Below, piece after piece: positions 18,265 to 29,127 of a stretch of DNA of 39,686 bases (positions within the stretch are counted from its first letter, which is position 1; every line of letters starts with the position of its first letter). The position numbers were made by a program, and so were the translations under genes. The stretch spans positions 1 through 39,686 of the forward strand of contig WNZI01000031.1 in NCBI GenBank assembly GCA_009728235.1, in the 5' to 3' direction. This stretch comes from Vibrio cholerae. Lineage in GTDB: Bacteria > Actinomycetota > Actinomycetes > Actinomycetales > Micrococcaceae. The notes under the pieces were generated by a model. It saw only the letters and a program-made list of their open reading frames with translations, made no database searches and had not been told where the DNA came from.

Positions 18265-19353
18265 CTACGGCCGGTTCTTCCGCCGGCTCCGTTGCTTCAG
18301 GGTGCCGGCCTTCGCGTGGTGTTCGCGCTCGGCCCGGACCTCCGCGTCGGCCGACCCGACGGCGCACCAGGCGGTGGCGAGAAGATACACCTGGCTGAGC
18401 AGGAAGAACCAGATGAACAGCGCGAGGATCACGGCGAAGGACAGCAGCAGCGGATTGTTGCCGAAGTTGCCGAGGATCTGAGCGGAGAACGTGCGGAGCA
18501 GCGTCGTTCCGAGCCCCGCGATGATCGCCCCCTGCAGCAGGACCGGGCGTGGCATCTCGATGGCCGACGCCGAGCGGAAGAGCACCACGGCCACCAGGAT
18601 GTCCAGCAGGATCATCACGGCGAAGCCTGCCGCCTGGGTCAGCAGCTGGCTCACGGCCGTCAGGTTCAGCACGGCCAGGAGCGCGCCCAGCGTGTTGGTC
18701 GCCACCACCCCCAGTCCCGTGGTCACCACCATGATCACGCCGAGCACCGCGAGCGTCCCGAGATCCTTCAACCAGAGCACGACGGGGGGAACCGGTACGG
18801 GCTGGAGGGCGAAGATCCCGCGCATGGCCTGCCTCATCCCGCCGATCCAGCCGAGAGCCGTCACGAGCATCACCGCCGAGGAGACGACGATCGCCCAGCC
18901 CAGGCCGCTGGTCGCATCGAAGAGGCGCGTGGGGGTCACGACCCCTCCCCCGTTCTCCTCGACATCGATCAGTCCGGGCACGGCGCGGTCCAGCGCGTCC
19001 ACGGACAGCTCGCGGAGGTTCTCGTCGCCCGCGACCACGATGCCGAGGGCGGCGAAGGCGACGACAAGGAGCGCCGCGATGGCGAAGAACAGGCGGTAGG
19101 CCAGCCCGGCCGCCATGAGCGGACCCCGACGTTCGTTGTACAGCAGGACCACGCGGACGGGCCGCAGGGTATAGAACCGGGAGATGGCGAGGTCCACCCG
19201 AGCGAGAAGGAGCTCCACACCGCCGCTACCCGACCTCGTCAGCCTGCCGAGCCGGACCTGCGCCTCGATGACCTTGCGCTGCAGATCGGGGAGGCTGGCC
19301 GGCGAGGGCTGCTCAACCTGCGGCGGCTTCGGTACCGTCAGCGACTTCACCAA
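18265..19353 (-). CDS. YihY/BrkB family inner membrane protein
   Basis: A 362-aa polytopic membrane protein of the YihY/virulence factor BrkB family (once called RNase BN); its biochemical role is not settled. The N-terminal 75 residues are hydrophilic, then six hydrophobic segments follow, including YNERRGPLMAAGLAYRLFFA with the conserved entry to helix 1, TRLFDATSGLGWAIVVSSAV and FGNNPLLLSFAVILALFIWF. The C-terminus is strongly basic (KQRSRRKNRP). The TTG start at 19353 has GGAGG nine bases upstream and overlaps the end of the 2'-5' RNA ligase-like gene by 41 bp; a GTG directly after it is a second choice. Family identity is good, function is not known. Confidence 0.85.
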   Translation of the reverse strand: MVKSLTVPKPPQVEQPSPASLPDLQRKVIEAQVRLGRLTRSGSGGVELLLARVDLAISRFYTLRPVRVVLLYNERRGPLMAAGLAYRLFFAIAALLVVAFAALGIVVAGDENLRELSVDALDRAVPGLIDVEENGGGVVTPTRLFDATSGLGWAIVVSSAVMLVTALGWIGGMRQAMRGIFALQPVPVPPVVLWLKDLGTLAVLGVIMVVTTGLGVVATNTLGALLAVLNLTAVSQLLTQAAGFAVMILLDILVAVVLFRSASAIEMPRPVLLQGAIIAGLGTTLLRTFSAQILGNFGNNPLLLSFAVILALFIWFFLLSQVYLLATAWCAVGSADAEVRAEREHHAKAGTLKQRSRRKNRP

Positions 19354-19909
19354 AGTGCAGATCCTCCCTCAGGGTCCACAGGCCGGACGGCACATGCTCG
19401 TACAGCCCCATGCCCCGCACCTCGAAGGACGCCTCGAAGGCGTGCAGTTCCTCCTCCGCGGCGTCCATCCCGGCCTCGGACACGTCGTGTGCGACGGTCA
19501 CGTGGGGGTGGAAGGGGAACTCGAGGTTCCGCTCGAGAGGACCGGTCTGGAGTTTCGAGTGGAGGTCGACGCACTCGTCGAAACCCTCGGCGAGCCGGAG
19601 GAACACCACCGGGGACAGTGGCCGGAACGATCCGGTGCTGCGCAGCAGCACGCGGAAAGGGCGCTGGCGGCGGGCGACCGCGCGCGCATGGTCGATCGTC
19701 GCCTCCCAGTCCGTGGCCGGCGTCGTCGTGATGAGGGTGATGTGCGGCGGCACCACGGCGGCCATGGGATCACCGAAGGACGCTCGCCAGGACTCGAGCG
19801 TCCCGGCGAGCGGTTCAGGGATCGGAATGGTGATACCCACGCAGCGCTCGATCCGGTGCTGCGCCAGGACTGTGCCTGCTTCGCTGGGACGACCGGTGGT
19901 GGCGCACAT
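19313..19909 (-). CDS. 2'-5' RNA ligase / cyclic phosphodiesterase-like (2H) protein
   Basis: A 198-aa member of the 2H phosphoesterase superfamily, which acts on 2',3'-cyclic phosphates or 2'-5' linked RNA ends. Both catalytic H-x-T/S-x motifs are visible: HITLITT at about residues 57-63 and HPHVTVAHDV at about 138-147, spaced as in the family. The start at 19909 leaves three bases before the trpS stop at 19913, which suggests one transcript from trpS. It overlaps the YihY gene at its 3' end. The actual substrate cannot be read from sequence. Confidence 0.82.
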   Translation of the reverse strand: MCATTGRPSEAGTVLAQHRIERCVGITIPIPEPLAGTLESWRASFGDPMAAVVPPHITLITTTPATDWEATIDHARAVARRQRPFRVLLRSTGSFRPLSPVVFLRLAEGFDECVDLHSKLQTGPLERNLEFPFHPHVTVAHDVSEAGMDAAEEELHAFEASFEVRGMGLYEHVPSGLWTLREDLHFGEVADGTEAAAG

Positions 19910-19912
19910 GGA

Positions 19913-21798
<1,886 letters not shown>

Positions 21799-21850
21799 TC
21801 GATCAACCTTACCCCGCAGGGTATTCCGAATCATCCCGGAAGGACGCCCG

Positions 21851-22336
21851 TCAGTCGACGACGGTGCCTTCGACGGGACCCTCCGACGAGCCCTTCATCA
21901 TGGAGCGCGCATTGTGGGAGGTGATCTCGATGGTCTCGAGCGCCCGCTCGACCATCCCCTCGTCCTTGCCGAGGTATTCCCTGACCACGCCGACCTGGAC
22001 CTGGACGATCTTGAAGCTGTGGTCGAGCTTGAGGTCCCTCGCCCGGTCGACGGCTGCAGGGGCGGCCGACGATGCTCCGGGGCCTCCGAGGCCCCCCGCC
22101 TGCAGCCGCTCGGCGGCCTTGCGTGCGGCCGAGCGGAGGCTGAAGACGACGAAGCTGAAGACGAGCAGCCAGCCGAGGGAGATGATCACGACGAGCCACC
22201 CGATGACGTCGTTCTGGTTCGCCGCGAAGACCACTGCGACGAGGAAGACGACCAGCATGACCGCCATCCCCGCACTACCCATCCGCATGCTCACACCCCG
22301 GCCCGCAGGCCGCCCGCTGTTCCCTAGTGACTGCAT
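21851..22336 (-). CDS. small membrane protein of unknown function
   Basis: I do not recognise a named family. The 161-aa protein has a short basic N-terminus, then two hydrophobic segments at about residues 24-38 and 45-64 (separated by ANQNDV), so it is a membrane protein with a short hairpin. The C-terminal half is soluble and mixed-charge (DLKLDHSFKIVQVQVGVVRE) and looks conserved rather than disordered; it mentions no catalytic motif. The ATG at 22336 has GGGAGAA upstream; a further in-frame ATG at 22402 would add a Pro/Arg-rich stretch without a better site. It is 52 bp upstream of xth on the same strand, so they may be cotranscribed. Confidence 0.7.
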   Translation of the reverse strand: MQSLGNSGRPAGRGVSMRMGSAGMAVMLVVFLVAVVFAANQNDVIGWLVVIISLGWLLVFSFVVFSLRSAARKAAERLQAGGLGGPGASSAAPAAVDRARDLKLDHSFKIVQVQVGVVREYLGKDEGMVERALETIEITSHNARSMMKGSSEGPVEGTVVD

Positions 22337-22507
22337 GGCCCCATTCTCCCGCATCCCCCGTGTCCGCCCCGCTCCTTCCACCGCAGGCGAACTGTCAGGC
22401 ATTACAAAGATTTCTCACATCTCCTCCCATCCGTGACCGCGATCACCCCGAAGTACAGTCATGCGCGCCCCACGGTGCGCTTCATTCGCACTATGGAGGA
22501 ATACCCC

Positions 22508-23278
22508 ATGAACAAGAAGATGCGTCTCCTTGCAGTACCAGCACTCGCCATCAGCGCCGTCGCTATGGCCGGTTCACCCGCAATGGCCGCCCATGACGGC
22601 TCCTACTCCTCGACCCTGGACCAGCTCAACGGCACCACGGGCACCGGAACCATCACCATCGATGTCACCGGCGACCAGGCCAAGGTGAACCTGCAGGTCT
22701 CCGGTCTCGCCGAGACCTTCATGGATGCCCCGTACCCCCACGTCCAGCACATCCACGGTGGAGCACAGGGCGTCTGCCCGACCCCTGCCAACGACGCCAA
22801 CGGCGACGGCATCATCAATGTCGCAGAGGGCGTTCCGGGCTACGGCGACATCCTCACCACGCTGACCACCTCGGGCGCATCGACCCCGGCCGAGGGCCTC
22901 AACCTCAAGCTCGGCGGCCAGGGCGGAACGTACTCGATCGACCGCACCATGACCATCGATGAAGCCACGCAGAAGTCGCTCGCCGCCGGCACCGCCGTCG
23001 TCGTCGTGCACGGTCTGGATCCGGCAACCGCAGGTGTCTCCGAGGAAGTCTTCGGCAGCCCTTCGGAGATCGCACCCGAGCTGCCCCTGGGCGCTACCTC
23101 GCCCGCTCTGTGTGGAACCCTTGTGAAGACGCAGATGGGCGACATGCCCTATGGCGGAGCTGACACCGGTGTTGCCACCGAGTCCACCAACCCGGCCGGC
23201 CTGATCGCCCTCGGTGGCGGCCTCGTCCTGGCTGCTGCAGCCGGCGGAACCTACATGGTTCGCCGCAACAACGCATAA
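22508..23278 (+). CDS. secreted CHRD-domain protein with C-terminal membrane anchor
   Basis: A 256-aa exported protein. The signal peptide (MNKKMRLLAVPALAISAV, cleavage near AMA-AHD) is followed by a CHRD-like domain with LDQLNGTTGTGTITIDVTG and VQHIHGGAQGVCPTP. Residues DANGDGIINVAE match a complete EF-hand calcium loop. The C-terminus has a hydrophobic helix ending in MVRRNNA, i.e. a membrane stop with a positive tail; I see no LPxTG before it, only STNPAG. GGAGG lies at good distance from the ATG at 22508. It is followed eight bases later by a sortase-like gene, which suggests that the two act together at the cell surface. The CHRD role itself is not established. Confidence 0.85.
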   Translation: MNKKMRLLAVPALAISAVAMAGSPAMAAHDGSYSSTLDQLNGTTGTGTITIDVTGDQAKVNLQVSGLAETFMDAPYPHVQHIHGGAQGVCPTPANDANGDGIINVAEGVPGYGDILTTLTTSGASTPAEGLNLKLGGQGGTYSIDRTMTIDEATQKSLAAGTAVVVVHGLDPATAGVSEEVFGSPSEIAPELPLGATSPALCGTLVKTQMGDMPYGGADTGVATESTNPAGLIALGGGLVLAAAAGGTYMVRRNNA

Positions 23279-23286
23279 TCTGATTC

Positions 23287-23972
23287 ATGATCAGTAAAAA
23301 AACCGGCCATCGCTGGGGCTTCACGGCCCCGGCGGTGGCCGCCCTTTTCCTCCTCGCCGGCTGCGGATCGTCCGAGCGCCTGCGGTAGCACCGGAGTCCT
23401 CCAGTGCCGCCGCTGCAGCTCCGAGTGCCGCGGCATCACCCACCGCGCCCCCGACCGCGGCGCCGTCGTCAGCGCCGCCGGCAGCTGCCCCGGTGGCTCC
23501 CGAGCAGCCTGCCGTGCTTCCGGCCTCGACGCCGGTCACGCTCGAGATACCCTCGATCGGCGTGAACACGGATCTCCTGAGCCTGGGTCTCCGCGAGAAC
23601 AAGAGCCTCGAGGTGCCGCCGGACGGTCCCGGCGCCCCTGCCAGCTGGTACGACCAGTCGCCCACACCCGGTGACCGGGGACCCGCCGTGATGCTCGGCC
23701 ACGTCAACGCCACCGACGGGGGCAAGGGCGTCTTCGCGGACCTCCGCGCCCTGGACGCCGGTGACCGCATCAACGTCGCCCGCGAGGACGGCACGACGGC
23801 GGTCTTCGAGTTCCAGCGGGGCGAGCAGTACCAGAAGGACGACTTCCCCACGCTCACCGTCTACGGGAACACTCCCGGATCCGAACTGCGCCTGATCACC
23901 TGCGACGGCTATAACGCGGACACCGGCGAGTTCGACGACAACTACGTGGTGTACGCGACCCTCGTGACCTGA
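23287..23972 (+). pseudogene. class F-type sortase lipoprotein, frame broken by one missing base
   Basis: Sortase domain protein with a lipoprotein-like signal (GHRWGFTAPAVAALF, lipobox LLAGC). The frame from the ATG at 23287 runs to SSERLR and stops at about 23388. The rest, beginning APAVAPESSSAAAAAPSA, lies in the next frame to 23972. Restoring one G (GAGCGCC to GAGGCGCC at 23374-23380) joins them as GCGSSEAPAVAPESS and gives 228 aa. A Pro/Ala-rich linker precedes the catalytic domain with TPVTLEIPSIGVNTD, the catalytic-His block MLGHVNATDGG and the cysteine in LRLITCDGYN. No arginine occurs after that cysteine (the tail reads DTGEFDDNYVVYATLVT), although sortases normally have one. An in-frame ATG at 23493 is a possible internal start. 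Confidence 0.8.
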
Positions 23973-23979
23973 CGCGCCG

Positions 23980-24813
23980 CTACCGGAGGAAGAGCCTCCG
24001 CAGCCGGAGCGTGGTGAGCAGCATCCCCACGAGGATCATCACGAGGAAGTAACTCAGGTGCACGAGCGTGGCCGGGGTGAAGGACGCCACGCTGATCTGG
24101 CGCAGCAGTTCGACGCCGTGCCACAGTGGCAGGGCCTGGATGAACCACTGGATGCCCTGCGGGTAGACGCTGAGGGGGTAGAAGGTCGCGGAGAACAGGA
24201 ACATCGGCAGCATCACGAAGTTGATCCATTCCATCTGCTGGAACGTCTTCATGAAGCTGGTGATGCCCATCCCGAAGGACGCGAACCCGAAGGCGATCAC
24301 CACCGACGCCGGGATCACCAGGAGTGCGACCGGCGTCGTGATGAGGCCCATCATGGCCATCACCGCGGTGAAACCGGTGGCGTAGATGGCGCCACGCAGG
24401 AGCGCGAGGAAGATCTCCCCGATGGCGACGTCCAGCGGTCCGAGCGAGGTGTAGAGCATGCCCTGGTACAGCTTGGCGAAGTTCATCTTGAAGAAGACGT
24501 TCCACGTGCTGTCGTAGACCGCGCCGTTCATGGCGGACACGGCGAGCAGTGCTGGCGCGATGTACGCCGCGTAGCTGATCTGCTGCCCGTCGGGGCCCTC
24601 GACGGATCCGACGAGCGCGCCGAGTCCGACACCCATCGACACCAGGTAGAGCACCGGCTCGAAGAACCCCGACACCATGATGAGCCAGTTGCTGCTGCGT
24701 GTCGCCAGGAGTCCGCGGGCGATGACGGCCTTCGCGTTGCGCGAGTACAGCGCCCCGAGCGGACGCTTCGATCCCTGGAGCGCGTAATCCTCCGCTGTCA
24801 GCTGCCTGCTCAT
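23980..24813 (-). CDS. ABC-2 type transporter permease 2
   Basis: Membrane subunit of an ABC-2 (daunorubicin/NodJ-like) exporter, 277 aa with six hydrophobic helices. SNWLIMVSGFFEPVLYLVSM is the typical first segment, and the C-terminal FSATFYPLSVYPQGIQWFI with its Pro-rich loop is a family hallmark, followed by QALPLWHGVELLRQI. The ATG at 24813 overlaps the upstream permease stop in an ATGA junction. The stop lies 7 bp from the convergent sortase stop. Together with the ATPase and the first permease it forms a complete three-gene exporter. The exported substrate (drug, lipid or polysaccharide) cannot be inferred. Confidence 0.9.
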   Translation of the reverse strand: MSRQLTAEDYALQGSKRPLGALYSRNAKAVIARGLLATRSSNWLIMVSGFFEPVLYLVSMGVGLGALVGSVEGPDGQQISYAAYIAPALLAVSAMNGAVYDSTWNVFFKMNFAKLYQGMLYTSLGPLDVAIGEIFLALLRGAIYATGFTAVMAMMGLITTPVALLVIPASVVIAFGFASFGMGITSFMKTFQQMEWINFVMLPMFLFSATFYPLSVYPQGIQWFIQALPLWHGVELLRQISVASFTPATLVHLSYFLVMILVGMLLTTLRLRRLFLR

Positions 24814-25685
24814 CTGCCGAGCCTCCTCGCATAGACGGCCCGCGCCAGTCGAAGGCCGATGACAGCGAGGACCACCAGGAAGAGCACGTGCACGACGGCG
24901 AGCCACAGGGGGATCTCGTACCCGTAGGTCAGGGCCCGGCCCAGCTCCGTCCCGTGCCAGAGCGGGGAGATCCAGCCGATCCACCGGAGGAACACGGGCA
25001 GGGTGTCCAGCGGGAAGAAGGTTCCCGAGAAGAGGAACAGCGGGGTCACGATGAAGCGCATCACGAGCGCGAACTGCCCCTTGTCCTCCTCGATGCTCGC
25101 CGAGTAGGCCATCAGCGGGAGGCCGAACGCGATACCGGTGAGCACCGCGACAGGGATCGCGGCTGCGCCGGTCGCGGACGGCGAGGCACCGAAAGCGGCG
25201 ACGATGAGGAAGTAGACGATGGTCGTCACCGTCAGTCGTGCCGTGATGGCCAGCGCGTGTCCGTTGACGATCTGGTCCGTGCTCAGCGGCGACGCGTGCG
25301 GGCCGTAGTACAACCGCTGCCACTTGAAGCCGCTCATCACGGGGTAGGTGAACTCCGTCGCAGCCGTCATGATCGTTGCCGAGGCGAGCAGGGCCGGCGC
25401 GATGAAGGCGAGGTAGCTGACGCCACCGAAGGCACCTGCCGAGTTCTGGTCCACGAGCGTCGCCAGCCCCACGCCCATGGCGAAGAGGTACATCACGGGC
25501 GTGCCGACGCTGGAGGCGAGCAGGGTCCAGCGGTAGCTGTTCATGGCCCTGAGGACGTGTTCCGCGTAGTACCACGAGCCGAAGGTGCGGGCTTTCGCCG
25601 CCGACACCTCCGGCTTGTGCGCGGAGAGGCGGTAGGGCGTCGTCCCGGGCTCCTGTACGACGGCGCCGGGATCGTCGCTACTCAA
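24810..25685 (-). CDS. ABC-2 type transporter permease 1
   Basis: Membrane subunit paralogous to the next gene, 291 aa. A hydrophilic N-terminus of about 45 residues is followed by six hydrophobic helices; LLASSVGTPVMYLFAMGVGL and FLFSGTFFPLDTLPVFLRWI are the ABC-2 landmarks, with SPLWHGTELGRAL near the end. The TTG start at 25685 overlaps the ATPase stop by eight bases, consistent with coupled translation; a GTG or other start some codons on is possible. It probably heterodimerises with permease 2. Substrate unknown. Confidence 0.89.
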   Translation of the reverse strand: MSSDDPGAVVQEPGTTPYRLSAHKPEVSAAKARTFGSWYYAEHVLRAMNSYRWTLLASSVGTPVMYLFAMGVGLATLVDQNSAGAFGGVSYLAFIAPALLASATIMTAATEFTYPVMSGFKWQRLYYGPHASPLSTDQIVNGHALAITARLTVTTIVYFLIVAAFGASPSATGAAAIPVAVLTGIAFGLPLMAYSASIEEDKGQFALVMRFIVTPLFLFSGTFFPLDTLPVFLRWIGWISPLWHGTELGRALTYGYEIPLWLAVVHVLFLVVLAVIGLRLARAVYARRLGR

Positions 25686-26619
25686 CGAGGCTCCTTCCGG
25701 TCAGGCGCAGGAAGACGTCCTCGAGGGACGAGCGGCGGACGAGCGAGGTGATGGGCCGCAGGCCGCGCGAGGTGACCTGCTCGAGGGCGGCCTCGCCGTC
25801 CTGGGCGTAGATCAGGATGCGGTCCGGCAGCGGCTCGAGGCGCTCGCCGATACCCTGGAGCTCCGTGGCGACGGTGGTGTTGCGCTCGGACCCGAAACGC
25901 AGTTCCAGGACCTCCCGGGTCGAGTGCTCCCGGATGAGGTGTGCGGGCGATCCCTCGGCCATGATGCGGCCCTTGTCCACGACGACCAGCCGATCGCAGA
26001 GCTGCTCCGCCTCGTCCATGTAGTGCGTGGTGAGGATGAGCGTCACGCCGGATTCCTTGAGGCGGAACAGGCGGTCCCACAGGATGTGCCGCGCCTGCGG
26101 GTCGAGGCCGGTGGTGGGTTCGTCGAGGAGGAGGATCTTCGGTTCGTTGATGAGCGAGCGGGCGATCGTGAGCCGGCGCTTCATGCCGCCGGACAGCGCG
26201 TCCACCTTGGCGGTGGCCTTGTCCGTGAGCTGCGCGAACTCGAGGAGCTCGTCCGCCTTGGGCTTGAGGTAGCTCATCGGCAGGCCGAAGTAGCGACCGT
26301 AGACGAGGAGGTTGTCCCGGACCTTCAGTTCCTCGTCGAGGTTGTCCTGCTGAGGGACCACGCCGAGGTGCGCACGCACCTCGGGGCCGTGCTCCTCGGG
26401 ATCGAGGCCCATGATGGTCAACCGGCCCGAGGTGCGCTGGGAGACTCCACCGATCATGCGCATGGTCGTGGACTTGCCTGCGCCGTTCGGCCCGAGCAAG
26501 CCGAAGGACTCCCCTGCCGGGACCTCGAACGAGATGCCGTCGACGGCCTTGAAATCGCCGTAGTGCTTGCTGAGCTGCTGGGCGGAGATGACCGGTGGTC
26601 CGGCGGAGAGTGGAGGCAC
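25678..26619 (-). CDS. ABC transporter ATP-binding protein (DrrA/NodI type exporter)
   Basis: Cytoplasmic ATPase of the ABC-2 exporter, 313 aa. Walker A is GLLGPNGAGKSTTMRMI at about residues 40-56, the Q-loop lies in VVPQQDNLD, the signature is LSGGMKRRLTIARSL, Walker B is ILLLDEPTTGLDPQAR and the H-loop is in TTHYMDEAEQL. A DrrA/NodI-like C-terminal domain follows. The start is GTG at 26619, close to a proline-rich beginning (MPPLSAG), and the gene is separated from folD by 61 bp with two hairpins, so it probably has its own promoter. Regulation and substrate are not visible. Confidence 0.92.
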   Translation of the reverse strand: MPPLSAGPPVISAQQLSKHYGDFKAVDGISFEVPAGESFGLLGPNGAGKSTTMRMIGGVSQRTSGRLTIMGLDPEEHGPEVRAHLGVVPQQDNLDEELKVRDNLLVYGRYFGLPMSYLKPKADELLEFAQLTDKATAKVDALSGGMKRRLTIARSLINEPKILLLDEPTTGLDPQARHILWDRLFRLKESGVTLILTTHYMDEAEQLCDRLVVVDKGRIMAEGSPAHLIREHSTREVLELRFGSERNTTVATELQGIGERLEPLPDRILIYAQDGEAALEQVTSRGLRPITSLVRRSSLEDVFLRLTGRSLVE

Positions 26620-26643
26620 CCGCCCAGCCTAGGCGAGAACCCC

Positions 26644-26683
26644 CATTGGGAGAACCCAATGCGTCGCGCCTGCGCAGGCGCTA
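26644..26683 (-). terminator. tandem hairpins after folD
   Basis: CATTGGG-AGAA-CCCAATG (26644-26661) and the perfect 16-bp palindrome GCGCCTGCGCAGGCGC (26666-26681) lie directly after the folD stop. Together they probably end the glyA-folD transcript; no T-run is present. Confidence 0.45.
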
Positions 26684-27568
26684 GGAAGCGGCGGTGCGCT
26701 CCGCGGCCTCGACGACGTTCGACAGGAGCATCGCACGGGTCATCGGACCTACTCCCCCCGGATTCGGCGAGAGCCAGCTCGCCACGGCCGACACGTCGGG
26801 GGCGACGTCGCCCGTGAGCTTGGCCTTCCCCGTTCCCGGATCCTCGACGCGGCTCACGCCGACGTCGAGCACGATCGCGCCGGGCTTGAGCTGCGCGGCG
26901 CTGATCATGTGAGGGATGCCGGCAGCGGCGACGACGACGTCGGCCCGGCCGAGGTGGTCCGCGAGGTCGGCGGTCCCGGTGTGCGCGAGCGTCACGGTGG
27001 CATTGATCTGCTTGCGCGTCAGCAGGAGCCCCAGCGGACGGCCGACCGTCACGCCGCGGCCCACGACGAGGACGTCGAGGCCCTTGAGCTCGATCCCGTG
27101 CCGTCGCAGGAGCTCGACGATGCCGTGCGGGGTGCACGGCAGCGGCGATGCCATCGGGGCGTTGACGTTGAGCACCAGTTTGCCGAGGTTGGTCGGGTGC
27201 AGACCGTCCGCATCCTTCGCCGGGTCGATGCGCTCGAGGATCGCGTTCGTGTCGATGTGCGCGGGCAGCGGCAGCTGCACGATGTAGCCGGTGGTGGCGT
27301 CGTCGGCGTTGAGTTCGTCGAGGACCGCCTCGAGCTCCTGCTGCGTGATGGTGTCCGGCAGGTCCCTCCGCACGGAGGTGATGCCGACCTGCGCACAGTC
27401 GCGGTGCTTGCCGGCCACGTACGAGTGGCTGCCCGGGTCGTCCCCGACGAGGACTGTGCCGAGTCCGGGCGTCACGCCGCGCGCCCGCAGGGCGCTCACG
27501 CGTTCGGTCAGTTCTTCCTTGATGCGGGCCGCGGTGGCCTTGCCGTCAAGAATGCTGGCGTGGGTCAT
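26681..27568 (-). CDS. folD: bifunctional methylenetetrahydrofolate dehydrogenase/cyclohydrolase
   Basis: Interconverts 5,10-methylene-THF, methenyl-THF and 10-formyl-THF with NADP, supplying one-carbon units for purines and formylmethionine. The 295-aa protein has the catalytic region [15 protein letters not shown], the folate-site QLPLPAHID and [13 protein letters not shown], the nucleotide-binding [16 protein letters not shown] and the C-terminal [13 protein letters not shown] signature. The ATG at 27568 begins [20 protein letters not shown], the usual N-terminus. It follows glyA after 153 bp, which include a possible small Cys-rich gene. A folate enzyme next to glyA is a common arrangement. 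Confidence 0.96.
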   Translation of the reverse strand: MTHASILDGKATAARIKEELTERVSALRARGVTPGLGTVLVGDDPGSHSYVAGKHRDCAQVGITSVRRDLPDTITQQELEAVLDELNADDATTGYIVQLPLPAHIDTNAILERIDPAKDADGLHPTNLGKLVLNVNAPMASPLPCTPHGIVELLRRHGIELKGLDVLVVGRGVTVGRPLGLLLTRKQINATVTLAHTGTADLADHLGRADVVVAAAGIPHMISAAQLKPGAIVLDVGVSRVEDPGTGKAKLTGDVAPDVSAVASWLSPNPGGVGPMTRAMLLSNVVEAAERTAAS

Positions 27569-27728
27569 GGGGAGATTCCTTGTCTGCGTGCTCGTCCAGT
27601 TGCTCCAGCAGGAATGCCTTGCCGCGTTCGCAGCAACCGGTGAAGCAGCACTCCTGCGCGGGGATGTCGAAGGCCCGGCTCGCCGCCGCCCTCGAAGCGA
27701 GGGCACCGGGCGGGAGGGGACCTACCAC
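27546..27728 (-). CDS. possible small Cys-rich protein between glyA and folD
   Basis: An open frame of up to 60 codons whose C-terminal half looks protein-like: [18 protein letters not shown] then [14 protein letters not shown]. The two CC pairs could bind a metal or cluster, and the segment after them would form an amphipathic helix. The GTG at 27728 overlaps the glyA stop, but the AGGAGG beside it is only one base away, so this start is weak; the true start could be internal and non-canonical. The frame runs 23 bases into folD. I recognise no family. Third positions are fairly GC-rich, but this alone proves little. Confidence 0.35.
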   Translation of the reverse strand: MVGPLPPGALASRAAASRAFDIPAQECCFTGCCERGKAFLLEQLDEHADKESPHDPRQHS

Positions 27729-29029
27729 TCCTCCTGGCCCGGGTAGAGCGGGAAGTCCGCCGCGAGCGCGGAGACACGCGCGCGGAGTGCCTCGACATCG
27801 GGCGAGGGCTTCAGCGCGGCGGCGATGATCTCACCGACTTCGGCGAATTCGGCCGCACCGAATCCGCGGGTCGCGAGCGCCGGCGTGCCGATGCGGAGAC
27901 CGGACGTGACCATCGGCGGACGGGGATCGAAGGGGACCGCGTTGCGGTTGACCGTGATGCCGACCGAGTGGAGGACGTCCTCCGCCTGCTGCCCGTCGAG
28001 CGACGAGTTCCGCAGGTCCACGAGCACGAGGTGGACGTCGGTGCCGCCCGTGAGCACCGACACGCCGTGCTCGGTGACGTCGGTCGCGGTGAGGCGCTCG
28101 GCGATGATGCGGGCGCCCTCGAGGACGCGCTCCTGGCGCTCCTTGAACTCGGGCGACCCGGCGATCTTGAAGGCCGTCGCCTTGCCTGCGATGACATGCA
28201 TGAGCGGTCCGCCCTGCTGACCGGGGAACACGGCGGAATTGAGCTTCTTGGCCCACTCCTGCTTCGCCAGGATCACGCCCGAGCGGGGACCCGCCAGCGT
28301 CTTGTGGACCGTGGAGGTGACGATGTCGGAGTGCGGCACGGGGCTGGGGTGCACTCCGGCGGCGACCAGACCCGCGAAGTGAGCCATGTCCGTCCACAGG
28401 AGTGCGCCGACCTCGTCCGCGATGGACCGGAAGGCCGCGAAGTCCAGCTGCCGGGGGTAGGCCGACCAGCCCGCGATGAGCACCTGCGGCTTCTCGGCGA
28501 TGGCCTGCTGGCGGACACGCTCCATGTCGAGCCGGTGGGTGTCCTCCTCGACACCGTAGGCGGCGACCTCGTAGAGCTTGCCGGAGAAGTTCAGCTTCAT
28601 GCCGTGGGTCAGGTGGCCGCCGTGCGCCAGGGACAGGCCCATGATCTTCTCGCCTGGCTTGATCATGGCGGAGAGGGCCGCAGCGTTGGCCTGCGCTCCG
28701 GAGTGGGGCTGTACGTTGGCGAACTCGGCACCGAAGAGCGCCTTCACGCGCTCGATCGCGAGATTCTCGGCGACGTCCACGTGCTCGCACCCGCCGTAGT
28801 AGCGGCGGCCGGGGTAGCCCTCGGCGTACTTGTTCGTGAGCACACTGCCCTGCGCTTCGAGGACGGCACGCGGTGCGAAGTTCTCCGACGCGATCATCTC
28901 GAGCGTGTCGCGCTGCCGGGCCAGCTCGTTCCGCAGCACGGCTGCGATCTCGGGGTCCACCTCGGAGAGCGGTGCGTTGGTCACGGAATCAGCGGCAGCG
29001 TGGGACGGGGCCATGGACGAAGCGGTCAT
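27722..29029 (-). CDS. glyA: serine hydroxymethyltransferase
   Basis: PLP enzyme that makes glycine and 5,10-methylene-THF from serine and THF. The 435-aa protein has [49 protein letters not shown], the aldimine-lysine region [17 protein letters not shown] and the C-terminal [20 protein letters not shown] 29029 ([10 protein letters not shown]) has AAGGA at eight bases and is my choice; the ATG five codons on is another. The 5' region carries a ZTP-type riboswitch (29128-29247) expected to raise expression when ZMP/ZTP accumulates during folate shortage. It is followed by folD. Confidence 0.96.
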   Translation of the reverse strand: MTASSMAPSHAAADSVTNAPLSEVDPEIAAVLRNELARQRDTLEMIASENFAPRAVLEAQGSVLTNKYAEGYPGRRYYGGCEHVDVAENLAIERVKALFGAEFANVQPHSGAQANAAALSAMIKPGEKIMGLSLAHGGHLTHGMKLNFSGKLYEVAAYGVEEDTHRLDMERVRQQAIAEKPQVLIAGWSAYPRQLDFAAFRSIADEVGALLWTDMAHFAGLVAAGVHPSPVPHSDIVTSTVHKTLAGPRSGVILAKQEWAKKLNSAVFPGQQGGPLMHVIAGKATAFKIAGSPEFKERQERVLEGARIIAERLTATDVTEHGVSVLTGGTDVHLVLVDLRNSSLDGQQAEDVLHSVGITVNRNAVPFDPRPPMVTSGLRIGTPALATRGFGAAEFAEVGEIIAAALKPSPDVEALRARVSALAADFPLYPGQEEW

Positions 29030-29127
29030 CTGTCGATCCTTCTCTGGGTGTCGCAAGAGGTCAGTCTGAGTCACGGGCGGGAGGCGGACCGATGAATCCG
29101 GCCCCGGCCGCTCGTGAGGATTGACCC

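Noticed and set aside
27565-27798. 77-codon frame overlapping the glyA end and the folD leader
   Set aside because: Arg/Ser-rich, overlaps the conserved end of glyA and shows no start site; looks like a shadow frame.
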